In this document: positions 8,514-17,889 of the stretch, piece after piece
Numbering within the stretch: the first letter of the stretch is position 1
Layout: the number at the start of each line of letters is the position of its first letter
Source of the DNA: Clostridia bacterium
Lineage (GTDB): Bacteria > Bacillota > Clostridia > Lachnospirales > Anaerotignaceae
Direction of reading: 5' to 3'
Assembly (NCBI GenBank): GCA_022651385.1
Contig: JALCQR010000002.1
Location: 62,001 to 126,000 of the forward strand
DNA length: 64,000 nucleotides
Program-made: the position numbers and the translations under genes
The notes under the pieces: model-generated
Databases searched by the model: none
The model's input: the letters and a program-made list of their open reading frames with translations, nothing else
What the model was told of the DNA's origin: nothing

Positions 8514-8771
8514 TTATTGCTTTAAAGCTTCGTCAAAATCAAGTGTTATTTCTCCGTCAGGCTTTACAAAACACGGTATGCCAATGCCGCCCTCTTCTTT
8601 TACTTTATCAAATATCGGCTCTTTGTCTCGTATGTTTAAAAACACTCTTAAGTTTGCCGAGCTTTCGCAAAAATCAAAAAATTCAAATTTTACACTCATT
8701 TTTTTTAGTTTTTCTACTGCTTCATATGTATCCTCACAGTTATTTGCTCCGTATACTTTTAAAATTCCCAA
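8514..8771 (-). CDS. Glutaredoxin-like thioredoxin-fold protein, probably monothiol
   Basis: Small 85-residue thioredoxin-fold protein. The N-terminal strand VYGANNCEDT places a single cysteine where glutaredoxins have CPxC, and the cis-proline region is GIPCFV near residues 65-70. The resolving cysteine is absent. The start is TTG 8771 after AAAGGG. It is a lone gene between a terminator and the PLP-enzyme operon. It may be a redox or metal-binding protein; no substrate can be inferred. Confidence 0.75.
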   Translation of the reverse strand: MGILKVYGANNCEDTYEAVEKLKKMSVKFEFFDFCESSANLRVFLNIRDKEPIFDKVKEEGGIGIPCFVKPDGEITLDFDEALKQ

Positions 8772-8858
8772 ATGTTTTCACCCTTTCTATTATTTTGATT
8801 TTATAATAGACTACATTTGTCTTTTATTCTGTGACTTAAATACATTCCCTTATGTTTT

Positions 8859-9941
8859 TTAGAACTTCATTACACCGCCGACCTTATAATCTTTCCAGAA
8901 TAAGTCATTGGCAAAATCAAGCTGTTCTTTGCCCCAAAGCCCCGGAGCTCCGCCTGTATTTACAAATATGGCATTTTTGTCCTTTTCAAATTTTCCGCGT
9001 TTAACCATATCTGCAAATCCATGGAACACTTTGCCGGTATAGCAAGGGTCAAGTATTATGGCTTCTTTATCGGCCATAAGCTTAACATAATCCCACGTTA
9101 CCTCATCAGGCATATTATAGCCTGTTCCGCCGTAGGGCTCATTTTCCGGCCCCGACTCTATATCCAATTCGTCTGCTGTGCATTTAAACCCAAAACCGTA
9201 AAAGTCACTTATTTTATTTATAAAGTCTGCCGTTTCATTTGGATTTACATAATCCGGTTCTATTGTAACGCCAATAACCTTAAATGGTGCATTATAGTAT
9301 TTTGCTCCAGCCCAAAGTCCGGAAAACGTTCCTGTTGAGCCATAACCGCATACAACATAATCAGCCTTAATATTTGAAGCTTTCATTTGCTCCATTATTT
9401 CTTTAACCGCCTGTATATATCCGGCAGCCCCTATTATTGTCTGGCCTCCCACAGGAATGTCGAGCACTTTCTCACCCTGTTTTTCTTTTTCGGCTATTAT
9501 TTTTTCAGAACATTCCTTTAAAAATTTTTTAGCTTTTATGTCTTTTTCAGGGTCCCCATCAAGAGATGTAGTATCAACAAAATAAAGTTCAGTTCCCATA
9601 AGCCTGTCAAGAAGAAGATTTCCTGACAAATAATCAGGTTTTGCGCCTTTTAAAACAAGTATGCTTTTAAGTCCGAATTTCTTTGCCGCCGCAACTGTAA
9701 GCCTGCCGTGGTTTGTCTGTACTCCGCCGTATGTAAGCAAAGTTGTATAGCCGTTATCAAGGGCATACTTTACTATATAATCAAGTTTTCTTGTCTTGTT
9801 TCCCCCAAGAGCAAGGCCTGAAAGGTCATCCCTTTTTATATATAACTTTCCTCCTCCCAAATACTTTGTCATATACGGCATATACTCGATAGGCGTACCC
9901 GTAATACCTACATTTACTTTTTCAAGTTCCTCAATTTTCAT
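8859..9941 (-). CDS. PLP-dependent D-cysteine desulfhydrase / ACC deaminase family protein
   Basis: Fold-type II PLP enzyme of 360 residues, related to D-cysteine desulfhydrase (DcyD) and 1-aminocyclopropane-1-carboxylate deaminase. The PLP lysine lies in GGNKTRKLDY at about residues 48-57. YGGVQTNHGR follows at about 74-83 and the PLP phosphate-binding glycine-rich loop is CGYGSTGTFSG. I start at ATG 9941, preceded by AAAGGAAG; a TTG six codons upstream lacks a site. It is the third gene of an operon with a MalY-type C-S lyase and an NhaC-type transporter under a sigma-54 promoter. That context favours breakdown of a sulfur or D-amino acid to pyruvate-type products, but the substrate is not proven. 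Confidence 0.85.
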   Translation of the reverse strand: MKIEELEKVNVGITGTPIEYMPYMTKYLGGGKLYIKRDDLSGLALGGNKTRKLDYIVKYALDNGYTTLLTYGGVQTNHGRLTVAAAKKFGLKSILVLKGAKPDYLSGNLLLDRLMGTELYFVDTTSLDGDPEKDIKAKKFLKECSEKIIAEKEKQGEKVLDIPVGGQTIIGAAGYIQAVKEIMEQMKASNIKADYVVCGYGSTGTFSGLWAGAKYYNAPFKVIGVTIEPDYVNPNETADFINKISDFYGFGFKCTADELDIESGPENEPYGGTGYNMPDEVTWDYVKLMADKEAIILDPCYTGKVFHGFADMVKRGKFEKDKNAIFVNTGGAPGLWGKEQLDFANDLFWKDYKVGGVMKF

Positions 9942-9993
9942 TATATTACTTCCTTTCAAAAGGTAAGATGTGTATACACAGCTTTTTTAATAA

Positions 9994-11337
9994 TCAGGCA
10001 TTTTCCGATTCTGACTTTAACCTTTCCTTTTCATCTTTTGTTTTAAAAAGTCCCAACTGTATTGTTACACAGGCTGCTATAATGAGTGTAAAAGTATAAA
10101 ATGAATATCTTATTATTGATACAGGTGATACATCAACAAGCCCCGTCATTATAAGCATACCGCCGTCATGAGGCATAATTGAAAGAAATGCACATGCAAA
10201 AATATCTATAAGACTGGCAAGTCTTTTTGGAGCAATATTATATTTTCCTCCCAAAATTTTAGCAATAGGCGCCGATATTATAATAGCTATTGTGTTATTA
10301 ACAAGAGCCGCTGAAAGTACACCTGAAAGAAGTGAGATAACATATTCCGCGCTTCTTCTGCTTCGTATTCTTGCCGTAGCCTTGTTAACTATCCAATCAA
10401 CACCGCCGTTAAATCTTATAAGACCTATTATGCCTGATACAAGTACGGCAACTATAGAAATACTGAACATGTCTTCCATGCCGCTTCCAATTGCCTGTAC
10501 CCACTCAAAAAACGTACATGTCCCGCCTACAAGGCCTATAACGCCTGTCATTATAATCCCTATAAATAATACTACCGCAACATTAAAGCCCATAAGAGCA
10601 GTTATAAGTACAACTATGTAAGGAGCTACTCTTATTATATTAAACGCACCTACATCTCCTATTTGCGCTGCGCCGCCTAAAGCGCCGAAAAGAATACACG
10701 CAACTATAGCAGCAGGAACAGCTATAAAAAAGTTCATTTTAAACTTATCTTTCATTTCGGACCCACAGCCTTTTGCCGCTGCAATTGTTGTATCCGAAAT
10801 CATAGAAAGGTTGTCGCCAAAGTATGCTCCGCCTATTACAGCTGCACATGTAAGCGGTATATTAAGGTTTGCCGTCTGTGCAACGCCTACAGCTATAGGC
10901 GCCATTGCAGCTATCGTACCCATTGATGTACCGATTGCAGTTGATATAAAACAGCACATCATAAACACTCCTGGTACAAGAAGAAAACCGGGTATAAATG
11001 TAAGTCCCATATTTATAACCGATTCCTTGCCTCCCATAACGGCGGCTGCTCCCTGAAAGCCTCCTGCAAGAAGATAAATAAGGACAATCATCATAACACC
11101 GGAATTACCGGCATTTTCACAAAACAAATCGACTTTTTTCGTCATAGGTACTTTTCTGTTATAAATTAAAGCAACTCCTACGCCTACAATGAGCGCTACA
11201 TGACGGGGAAACTGCTTAAAAGGACCGTCAACGCCCATGGACGTGAAAACAAGCCCGCATCCTACATAAAGTCCAAGAAAAACCAAAAGCGGAAAAAATG
11301 CAGAAAAACCATATTTTTTGATTTCGTTTTCGTTCAT
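9994..11337 (-). CDS. NhaC-family Na+/H+ antiporter-like transporter
   Basis: Polytopic membrane protein of 447 residues with about eleven hydrophobic segments. The signature GAYFGDNLSMISDTT (about residues 167-181) is characteristic of NhaC/MleN transporters. It lies between two PLP enzyme genes in one operon, with a good AGGGAGG site. In the family some members exchange Na+ and H+ and others exchange organic acids. Its placement between amino-acid-degrading enzymes suggests substrate uptake or product export rather than simple pH homeostasis; this is inference. Confidence 0.88.
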   Translation of the reverse strand: MNENEIKKYGFSAFFPLLVFLGLYVGCGLVFTSMGVDGPFKQFPRHVALIVGVGVALIYNRKVPMTKKVDLFCENAGNSGVMMIVLIYLLAGGFQGAAAVMGGKESVINMGLTFIPGFLLVPGVFMMCCFISTAIGTSMGTIAAMAPIAVGVAQTANLNIPLTCAAVIGGAYFGDNLSMISDTTIAAAKGCGSEMKDKFKMNFFIAVPAAIVACILFGALGGAAQIGDVGAFNIIRVAPYIVVLITALMGFNVAVVLFIGIIMTGVIGLVGGTCTFFEWVQAIGSGMEDMFSISIVAVLVSGIIGLIRFNGGVDWIVNKATARIRSRRSAEYVISLLSGVLSAALVNNTIAIIISAPIAKILGGKYNIAPKRLASLIDIFACAFLSIMPHDGGMLIMTGLVDVSPVSIIRYSFYTFTLIIAACVTIQLGLFKTKDEKERLKSESENA

Positions 11338-11386
11338 AATTAATCCTCCCTAAAATAATAAGTACCAATGACACAACACAATTTTT

Positions 11387-12559
11387 TTAAATATTATCTA
11401 TGGCATTTTTAAGCTTTTCAAATGCTTTTTTCAAGGTATCTCTTGAAGTTGCGGCATTTACTCTTAGAAATCCCGAACCTCCTTCTCCAAAATCAATGCC
11501 CATACCAAAGGCAACACCGGCTTTATTAACGGTAAACCTCAAAAGTTCCTTATCTGTCATATTAAGTCCTCTTGCATCTACCCAGCAAAGATATGTGGCT
11601 TCCGGAATACGTGTTTTGAGAATAGGTATGTTTTTGTCTATATATTCCTTAATAAATTTCATATTGTCTGAAAGGTATACCAAAAGCTGTTCAAGCCATT
11701 CCTCGCCATATCTGCATGCCGCCATAGTTGCAACAAGGCTGAAGCAGTTATTTCTTGCTATATCCATTTTTTTAAGCTCATCAACATAAATATTTTTTTT
11801 GGTTTCATCATTAAAAATAATAGTAGACGACTGAAGTCCGGCAAGATTAAATGTTTTGCTTGAGGCTGTGCAAGTAGTTGTGATTTTTGCAATTTCAGGT
11901 GAGACTGTGGCCATTACGGTATGCTTGTGTCCGTCAAGCATAAGGTCTGCGTGTATCTCATCGGATATTATTTCTATTCCATATTTTACGCATATGTCTC
12001 CAACCCTTTTAAGTTCGTCTTTTGTCCATACCCTTCCTACAGGATTGTGAGGATTGCAGAGTATAAAATATTTTATGCCCTGCTTTGCTTTTTCCTCAAA
12101 GTCATCATAGTCCATAGTATAGTATCCGTCTTGGCATTTAAGTTTATTTACAACAAGTGTTCTTCCGGTATTTCTTGTTACATCGGCAAACGGATGATAT
12201 ACCGGCTGCTGAATAATGATTCTATCTCCCGGTTTTGAAAAAAGATTTATAAACAATCTCATACCCGGAATAACACCAGGAGCAAACGCCATTTTTTTTA
12301 TGTCCGGCTCATATCCGTTTCTTTTTTTCTGCCAGTCTCTTACGGCTTCAAAATATTCATCAGGACGATATGTATAGCCAAATATCCCCTGGTCCGCTCT
12401 TTTATGTATAGCGTCGATTATAGGTTGGGCTGTTTTAAAGTCCATATCGGCTATCCAAAGCGGAATTACATTGTTTGTGCCGTAATGAAGGTCGGCTTCC
12501 TGAAATTTTGCAGCATAGTTTTCACTTCTGTCCACAATTTCATCAAAATCATACTTCAT
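11387..12559 (-). CDS. MalY/PatB-type aminotransferase class I/II, cystathionine beta-lyase-like
   Basis: Fold-type I PLP enzyme of 390 residues. The N-terminus ends its first motif in VIPLWIADMDF, diagnostic of MalY/PatB C-S lyases. The substrate-side segment is NPHNPVGRVW, ISDEIHADL gives the PLP aspartate, and the Schiff-base lysine is in TASSKTFNLAGLQ at about 230-242. It starts at ATG 12559 after AGGAGG. It is the first gene of the sigma-54-controlled operon. It likely cleaves C-S bonds of cystathionine or cysteine conjugates, releasing pyruvate, ammonia and a thiol. Confidence 0.9.
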   Translation of the reverse strand: MKYDFDEIVDRSENYAAKFQEADLHYGTNNVIPLWIADMDFKTAQPIIDAIHKRADQGIFGYTYRPDEYFEAVRDWQKKRNGYEPDIKKMAFAPGVIPGMRLFINLFSKPGDRIIIQQPVYHPFADVTRNTGRTLVVNKLKCQDGYYTMDYDDFEEKAKQGIKYFILCNPHNPVGRVWTKDELKRVGDICVKYGIEIISDEIHADLMLDGHKHTVMATVSPEIAKITTTCTASSKTFNLAGLQSSTIIFNDETKKNIYVDELKKMDIARNNCFSLVATMAACRYGEEWLEQLLVYLSDNMKFIKEYIDKNIPILKTRIPEATYLCWVDARGLNMTDKELLRFTVNKAGVAFGMGIDFGEGGSGFLRVNAATSRDTLKKAFEKLKNAIDNI

Positions 12560-12616
12560 TAAAATCCCTCCTAAAAATTTAATGTGTATAAATACATATA
12601 TATATCTAATTTGTAA

Positions 12617-12632
12617 AGCAATTTTTGTGCCA
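12617..12632 (-). promoter_or_regulatory. Sigma-54 (-24/-12) promoter of the malY-nhaC-dcyD-like operon
   Basis: The minus strand reads TGGCACAAAAATTGCT. This has the invariant GG and GC dinucleotides separated by exactly 10 bases and matches the TGGCAC-N5-TTGC consensus fully. It lies 58 bases upstream of the first gene of the operon. A sigma-54 activator gene is the next gene upstream. Confidence 0.92.
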
Positions 12633-12731
12633 AAAGTTTAAAAACAAAAAATATATAAATTTAGATTCTTATGTATAAAAAATATCAATATTTTATCTTA
12701 TTATTTAGTAAAAGTTTATGTAAAACAAAAA

Positions 12732-12774
12732 AATGGGATTATACTGGTATTTGATTCAATCCCATTTAATCCCA
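12732..12774 (-). promoter_or_regulatory. Inverted repeat AATGGGATT / AATCCCATT plus a third half-site: enhancer or terminator
   Basis: Nine-base arms at 12732-12740 and 12758-12766, with a third AATCCCA at 12768-12774. It is 100-160 bases upstream of the sigma-54 promoter, the usual place for an activator-binding site. On the minus strand the hairpin is followed by a T-run, so it could instead terminate the activator transcript, whose stop is over 200 bases away. The extra half-site favours protein binding. Confidence 0.55.
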
Positions 12775-12981
12775 ATAATATTAAACACTGTATATTATTT
12801 TATTTATCAACTTTAAAATATAAGTATCAATAAATATAATTTTATCGTATGCATCCGACAGTCATTTATTTGATAAATTTACATCTAATTGATTCAAAAA
12901 ACACATTTACTACTATTCATATATAAATAATATGTTTTATTATACACAAATTTTTCTAAAATTCAATTAATAGCACAGATA

Positions 12982-15033
12982 TTACATTTGAAGTATATCT
13001 TGTCCCATTTTGGTAAGACAGTTTCCGCCTCTGCCCTGAGAAATATTTATATATCCTCCTTCAAAAAGCAGACTCAGAATATTTCTTATTTCAGATTCAG
13101 AAATGCTTATGCCTTCTTTTTTAAAACAGCCGTATATACTTCTGCGGCCGTTTCTTCCTGGATTTTGCCTTATAAAATCCATTATTTTAATTGCCTTTTC
13201 AGTATAAATATCCATTATTTTCTCAAAATCCGTCCTATTGCAAGGTTTTGTATTTTCATTTTTTATAGAGTTTGAAAACATTACGTCCGGCAAATCAGAA
13301 GGCAATATTTCTTTTTTATCAAGAAATTTTAGGTACTCAAGTATGTTTTTCAGCTCTCTTACATTTCCGTCCCAGTAATATTTTCTGAAGACCTCTTTAG
13401 TATCAGGTGACAAAACATATTCAGCGCCAATTTGAGAGCATATATTTTCTGCAAGAAGAAAAATATCATCGCCTCTTTCTCTTAAAGGCGGTATTACTAC
13501 CGGCAGTGTGTTTATCCTGTAATAAAGGTCTTTTCTGAACTTTCCGCATTTTACCATTTCATATATATTTTCGTTTGTAGCGGCAATAATCCGTACATCT
13601 ATAGGAATTATTCTGTTTTCACCTATGCGCATTATTTCCTTTTCCTGCAATACCCTTAAAAGCTTTATCTGCAAGTTTTTGCTCATTCCCTCAATCTCAT
13701 CAAGAAAAAGCGTACCTTTATGGGCATATTCGAAAAGCCCCATTTTTCCGCCTTTTTTAGCACCTGTAAAAGCACCCTCACCGTATCCGAAAAGCTCGCT
13801 TTCAAGCAATGTCTCAGGCAGAGCGGCACAGTTTATGGCAACAAACGGCATGCTGCTTCTTTGTGAGGCATGATGTATTGAATGTGCAAAAAGTTCTTTT
13901 CCCGTTCCGCTTTCACCTGTAAGAAGTATGGAAGCGTCCGTTACAGCCATTTTTTGGGCAATCGCCTTTGCCTTTACAATCTGTCTGCAGTTCCCTTTAA
14001 TATCATCAAATGTATATTTGCTTCTGTATCCTCTTTCATAAAACTGCATACGAAGATTCTGCTGTCTTTTTTCTTCTTCAGTAAATTTCTGAAGAAGTAT
14101 AAAATATCCATTGAAATTTTTCTTCCAAATAATAGGCGCTTTTGTCACGCTTATAGCCATTTTATTTATGTATATAAGTTTTGACGCTTTTTGGTCAACA
14201 TCGTTTTCCCATCTTTCAATACCGTGAAACTGCTTGTTAACTTCCCACAAAAACTCGCCTATAATATTGTCTTTAGTTATTGAAAGCATATTTTTTGCGG
14301 ATTTATTGCAAATAAATATACGTCTGTCGGCGTCAATGCCTATTATGCCTATATCCATAGACTCAATTAATATTTCAAGACGATTTTCTATGTTTACCGT
14401 TTCGTCTGCAAGGGCATGAATGCTGTAGTTGTCCTCCGAAAGCTCATTTATGTAATTTTTATACTTGTCTGATTTTAAAAACCATTGAAAGCCAAGTTTT
14501 AGCGCAATTTCTACAACAACTGAAACAGAAAAAACCCTGTATCCGATATCAATTACTTTTTTTACCGTTTTAGGCACGTATCTGCTTTCGGCAGGAGTAA
14601 TTGCCAAATCAATATCCGGATAATCCTCAGAATCCGGACCGATAGGAAAAAAATCAATGTTTGTAATATCATTTCTGTGTAAATCCGCAACTGTCTCAAT
14701 AGCCATGTTATAGCTTAAATTTACAAGCAGCGCCTTTGTGCCTTTTGGATATTTCCTTAGTTTATCTATAACTGCCTTTTTAAAAGTAAGCCTGGATACA
14801 ACTATCTTTTCTCTGTCGGGAACAAGAGAAAGCACATACTCAAAAAAATCCGATGAGTCTGAGGCAGTGGCTCCTATAAAATACAAATCTGCATTGTCAA
14901 GATAACTGAACACTCCATGCTCAAAGCTCAATGTCTCAACTTCTATAAGATTTCCGAAAAAATCAAACAGCAGGTTTTTATAATATATCCCTGATTCGTT
15001 TGACATTGTAATTACTATAATTTTTTTCTTCAT
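12982..15033 (-). CDS. Sigma-54-dependent transcriptional activator (PrpR-like N-terminus, PAS, AAA+)
   Basis: Enhancer-binding protein of 683 residues. Residues 1-190 form a sensory region resembling PrpR_N, and a PAS-like domain covers about 215-330. The AAA+ domain follows with Walker A GESGTGKE, the sigma-54-contact loop GAFTGA, Walker B LFLDEIEGM and the arginine segment LRERGDD. The C-terminus (about 600-683) looks like a winged helix rather than the usual Fis-type HTH. I start at ATG 15033, seven bases after GAGG. It is located beside the only sigma-54 promoter seen in the window, so it very probably activates the malY-nhaC-dcyD-like operon. The ligand is unknown. Confidence 0.9.
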   Translation of the reverse strand: MKKKIIVITMSNESGIYYKNLLFDFFGNLIEVETLSFEHGVFSYLDNADLYFIGATASDSSDFFEYVLSLVPDREKIVVSRLTFKKAVIDKLRKYPKGTKALLVNLSYNMAIETVADLHRNDITNIDFFPIGPDSEDYPDIDLAITPAESRYVPKTVKKVIDIGYRVFSVSVVVEIALKLGFQWFLKSDKYKNYINELSEDNYSIHALADETVNIENRLEILIESMDIGIIGIDADRRIFICNKSAKNMLSITKDNIIGEFLWEVNKQFHGIERWENDVDQKASKLIYINKMAISVTKAPIIWKKNFNGYFILLQKFTEEEKRQQNLRMQFYERGYRSKYTFDDIKGNCRQIVKAKAIAQKMAVTDASILLTGESGTGKELFAHSIHHASQRSSMPFVAINCAALPETLLESELFGYGEGAFTGAKKGGKMGLFEYAHKGTLFLDEIEGMSKNLQIKLLRVLQEKEIMRIGENRIIPIDVRIIAATNENIYEMVKCGKFRKDLYYRINTLPVVIPPLRERGDDIFLLAENICSQIGAEYVLSPDTKEVFRKYYWDGNVRELKNILEYLKFLDKKEILPSDLPDVMFSNSIKNENTKPCNRTDFEKIMDIYTEKAIKIMDFIRQNPGRNGRRSIYGCFKKEGISISESEIRNILSLLFEGGYINISQGRGGNCLTKMGQDILQM

Positions 15034-15054
15034 AGGCACACCTCAGATTCGGCA

Positions 15055-15738
15055 TCAGTATGATTTTATTACGAAAACTACATTTTCATGCTCCACTATT
15101 TTTTTCATCACTTTTTCAATATCCTCATTTTTTCCAAGAGTCATTTTGGTAATAATTCCAATGTGGTTAGGCAAAGCGCTTCTTGCCGAAAACACCTCAA
15201 AATCCCTGAAATTATTGTTTAATTCTCTCAAAAAATCTATAACATAATTTGCTTTATATGAGTCATCTATTTCAATATACAGCCGGCAGTCGGGGCCTTC
15301 CAAAAGCTTGGATTTTTCCAATTTCACAAAAAGCTTAAGTGTGACAAATGACATAGCAAAACATATAAACGCTCCCGCATAAAATCCGGCACCGATAGCA
15401 AGCCCAATAACAGCCGAAAGCCAAAGTCCGGCAGCTGTTGTAAGCCCTATTACTTTTGAACGGCTTTTAACAAGTATAGTTCCTGCACCTATAAAACCAA
15501 TACCGCTTACAACCTGAGAAGCTATTCTTAATGCATCGGTGTTCATTTTCAAAACAACGTTGCAGTACACACCTATCATAGTTGACAGTGCCGCACCCAA
15601 ACATACTATTATATGAGTTCTAAATCCAGCAATCTGTCCGCGCTGTTCTCTTTCAAGACCGATTATACCACTTAACAAAGCTGAAAGCATAAGTCTTAAA
15701 AGTACGGAATAAATATTCAGACCATGTACCATATCCAT
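15055..15738 (-). CDS. MgtC/SapB family membrane protein
   Basis: Protein of 227 residues. The N-terminal MgtC domain has four hydrophobic helices and the family signatures SGIIGLEREQRGQIAGFRTH, spread over about residues 19-38, and GIGFIGAGTILV at about 86-97. A soluble ACT-like C-terminal domain follows from about 150. MgtC proteins modulate membrane ATPase activity and cation homeostasis under magnesium limitation in other bacteria; the role here is unknown. The gene ends 21 bases before the sigma-54 activator starts, so the two may be co-transcribed. Confidence 0.88.
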   Translation of the reverse strand: MDMVHGLNIYSVLLRLMLSALLSGIIGLEREQRGQIAGFRTHIIVCLGAALSTMIGVYCNVVLKMNTDALRIASQVVSGIGFIGAGTILVKSRSKVIGLTTAAGLWLSAVIGLAIGAGFYAGAFICFAMSFVTLKLFVKLEKSKLLEGPDCRLYIEIDDSYKANYVIDFLRELNNNFRDFEVFSARSALPNHIGIITKMTLGKNEDIEKVMKKIVEHENVVFVIKSY

Positions 15739-15902
15739 TATTTGTTCGTCCTTTTCTCAAAAATTTGTCTTTTATCCTAATATTTCAAAAAATGCACACA
15801 TTTACACCTGTTTTATATAATATGTTTAATTATATATCCTGTGAACTAACCGGTCAATAATCTAAAAAAACTCCTTTTTATTTGCTTACCTTTACTTATA
15901 TA

Positions 15903-15957
15903 ACAAAAAAACAGGTATTTATAAGACACAAGGAGATTATAAATACCTGTTTTTTTA
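15903..15957 (-). terminator. Terminator of the aldolase/acetaldehyde dehydrogenase operon
   Basis: Long near-perfect stem with arms AACAGGTATTTATAA and TTATAAATACCTGTT, followed on the minus strand by a T-run. It lies just downstream of the aldolase stop at 15984. A T-run on the plus side makes it potentially bidirectional. Confidence 0.88.
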
Positions 15958-15983
15958 ATTTTTTGTCGCTTACATATTTGTGT

Positions 15984-16988
15984 TTATTTTTGAGATAGCT
16001 GATAAGCCACGTCTACAATCATGTCTTCCTGACCGCCTACCATTCGTCTTTTGCCAAGCTCAACAAGTATGTCTCTCGGATTCAGGCCGAATTTTTCAGC
16101 TGCTCTGTATGTATGAAGAAGAAATGACGAGTAAACTCCTGCATATCCAAGCATAAGAGGCGCCGTCCTAATAACCTGCGGTCTTTGCATAATAGGTTCT
16201 ACTATGTTTTCAGCCACATCCTGAATTTTATACATGTCAACTCCAGTATCAACGCCCATTCTGTTAAACACTGCCGCCAAAACCTCACCCTGACAGTTTC
16301 CGGCACCAGCCCCAAGACCGCGGCATGTTACATCTATATATGTTGCTCCGGCTTCAACGGCCGCAATTGAGTTTGCTACAGCAAGGCTAAGGTTATTATG
16401 AGCATGGAATCCCACCGGAATGTCAAGGCCTTCCACAAGCGCTTTTACTCTTGCAGTTACATCTTTTGGAAGAAGATATCCTGCCGAGTCTGCAAGATTT
16501 ATATAATCGGCTCCGGCTTCCTGAAAAATTTTAGCCTGTTCAAGCAGTTTTTCAGGCGATGCCATATGTATCATCATAAGAAATCCGACAGCCATCATTC
16601 CCATTTTTTTAGCTGCCTGTATGTGCTGAATACCTGTATCGGCTTCCGTACAGTGAGTTGCAACACGCACAACTCTTGCTCCGTTTTTGTAAGCTTCTTC
16701 GAGGTCTTCTATTGTTCCGATGCCCGGAAGAAGAAGTATAGCCTGTTTTGCATTTTTTATAACTTTGCTTGCAGATTTAATCAAATCCATTTCATTATAT
16801 TTTGAAAAACCATAGTTGTATGAAGAACCGGTAATACCGTCACCATGAGAGCATTCTATTATAGCAATGCCTGTTTTATCAAGACCTCCGGCAATTTCTT
16901 CAACCTGTTTAGGAGAAAAGCTGTGGCTTACGGCGTGGCTTCCGTCACGAAGAGTAGTGTCAACAAAGTTAATTTTGTGTTTTTCCAT
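15984..16988 (-). CDS. 4-hydroxy-2-oxovalerate aldolase
   Basis: Class II pyruvate aldolase (DmpG/BphI/MhpE type) of 334 residues that splits 4-hydroxy-2-oxoacids to pyruvate and an aldehyde. The N-terminal TIM-barrel start FVDTTLRDGSHAV carries the metal-binding Asp and catalytic Arg. GFHAHNNLSLAVANS gives the metal-binding histidines, and RGLGAGAGNC follows. A C-terminal helical dehydrogenase-contact domain covers about 270-334. It is encoded directly after the acetaldehyde dehydrogenase with a 14-base gap. In known systems the two form a complex that channels the aldehyde. Confidence 0.95.
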   Translation of the reverse strand: MEKHKINFVDTTLRDGSHAVSHSFSPKQVEEIAGGLDKTGIAIIECSHGDGITGSSYNYGFSKYNEMDLIKSASKVIKNAKQAILLLPGIGTIEDLEEAYKNGARVVRVATHCTEADTGIQHIQAAKKMGMMAVGFLMMIHMASPEKLLEQAKIFQEAGADYINLADSAGYLLPKDVTARVKALVEGLDIPVGFHAHNNLSLAVANSIAAVEAGATYIDVTCRGLGAGAGNCQGEVLAAVFNRMGVDTGVDMYKIQDVAENIVEPIMQRPQVIRTAPLMLGYAGVYSSFLLHTYRAAEKFGLNPRDILVELGKRRMVGGQEDMIVDVAYQLSQK

Positions 16989-17002
16989 TTTTCGAGTCCT
17001 CC

Positions 17003-17869
17003 TTATTGTATATCAAGCATTTTATCGGCAAGCTTTTCGGCAACGGCAATTGCAGCCGAATTTATTATATCAAGATTCCCTGAAAACTTAGGCAGGAAGT
17101 CTCCGGCGCCCTCTACCTGTATAATGCATGTAACTTTGTCGCCGTCTATTATAGGCGGAACTCTCAGCTTATATCCCGGTACATATGCCTGGACTTCTTT
17201 TATTCTTTTGTTTACGGCGTCAATTATTGCCTTTTCATCAGGATTTTTAACTTTTGTATATATTGTGTTGCACATCATTATAGGCGGCTCTGCGGGATTA
17301 AGAATAATAATAGCTTTTGCTTTGTCGGCATGTCCTATTATCTCGAGGCCTTTTTTGGTAGTCTGTGTAAATTCATCAATATTGGCCCTTGTACCCGGAC
17401 CGGCACTTTTTGACGACAGGCTTGCCACAATTTCGGCATATTCAACATCCGCAACCTCATTTATAGCATTTACGATAGGAATAGTTGCCTGTCCGCCGCA
17501 TGTAACCATATTGTAATTATCAACATATCCGAGCTTATCAAGGTTGCAGCACGGAACAACATACGGTCCTACAGCGGCAGGAGTCATATCTATGGCAATT
17601 TTGCCTGCTGCTTTAAGAATTGGTGCGTTTTGGAGATGTGCGCTTGCCATTGTAGCATCAAACACAATTTTAATTTCGGAATCTTCGGCAACGGCTTTCA
17701 CGCCTTCAAGAGAAGTTTCAATGCCGAGGCCTGCTGCTCTCTTAAGTCCTTCGGATTCAATAATACCGGTCATTGTTTTCATTTCGAGATTTTTGCTTCT
17801 CATTACTTTGTACATTAAATCCGTACCTATATTGCCGGGTCCTATAATACCAACTTTGATTTTTCCCAT
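17003..17869 (-). CDS. Acetaldehyde dehydrogenase (acylating)
   Basis: NAD- and CoA-dependent acylating aldehyde dehydrogenase (DmpF/BphJ/MhpF type) of 288 residues. The Rossmann motif is [12 protein letters not shown] (8-19), and the catalytic cysteine lies in [12 protein letters not shown] at about residue 126. It starts at ATG 17869 after GGAGGG. It converts the aldehyde made by the partner aldolase to acyl-CoA. The gene follows iclR with a 20-base gap, forming iclR-AcDH-aldolase. No hydratase or upstream meta-cleavage gene is nearby. Confidence 0.95.
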   Translation of the reverse strand: MGKIKVGIIGPGNIGTDLMYKVMRSKNLEMKTMTGIIESEGLKRAAGLGIETSLEGVKAVAEDSEIKIVFDATMASAHLQNAPILKAAGKIAIDMTPAAVGPYVVPCCNLDKLGYVDNYNMVTCGGQATIPIVNAINEVADVEYAEIVASLSSKSAGPGTRANIDEFTQTTKKGLEIIGHADKAKAIIILNPAEPPIMMCNTIYTKVKNPDEKAIIDAVNKRIKEVQAYVPGYKLRVPPIIDGDKVTCIIQVEGAGDFLPKFSGNLDIINSAAIAVAEKLADKMLDIQ

Positions 17870-17889
17870 GTTCTTAATCCCTCCGTTTT

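Larger units (their letters stand above)
12560..12981. other. Regulatory intergenic region of the sigma-54 operon
   Basis: About 420 AT-rich bases between the malY-like gene and the end of the sigma-54 activator gene, both on the minus strand. It holds a sigma-54 promoter near the left end and a GGGATT/AATCCC inverted repeat about 100 bases upstream of it. No coding region is credible. Confidence 0.7.

Noticed and set aside
12732-12774. Calling the AATGGGATT inverted repeat simply a terminator of the sigma-54 activator
   Set aside because: A T-run follows on the minus strand, but the stem is AT-rich, the loop is 17 bases, the distance from the stop is over 200 bases, and a third half-site is present. 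Kept as ambiguous with the enhancer reading preferred.
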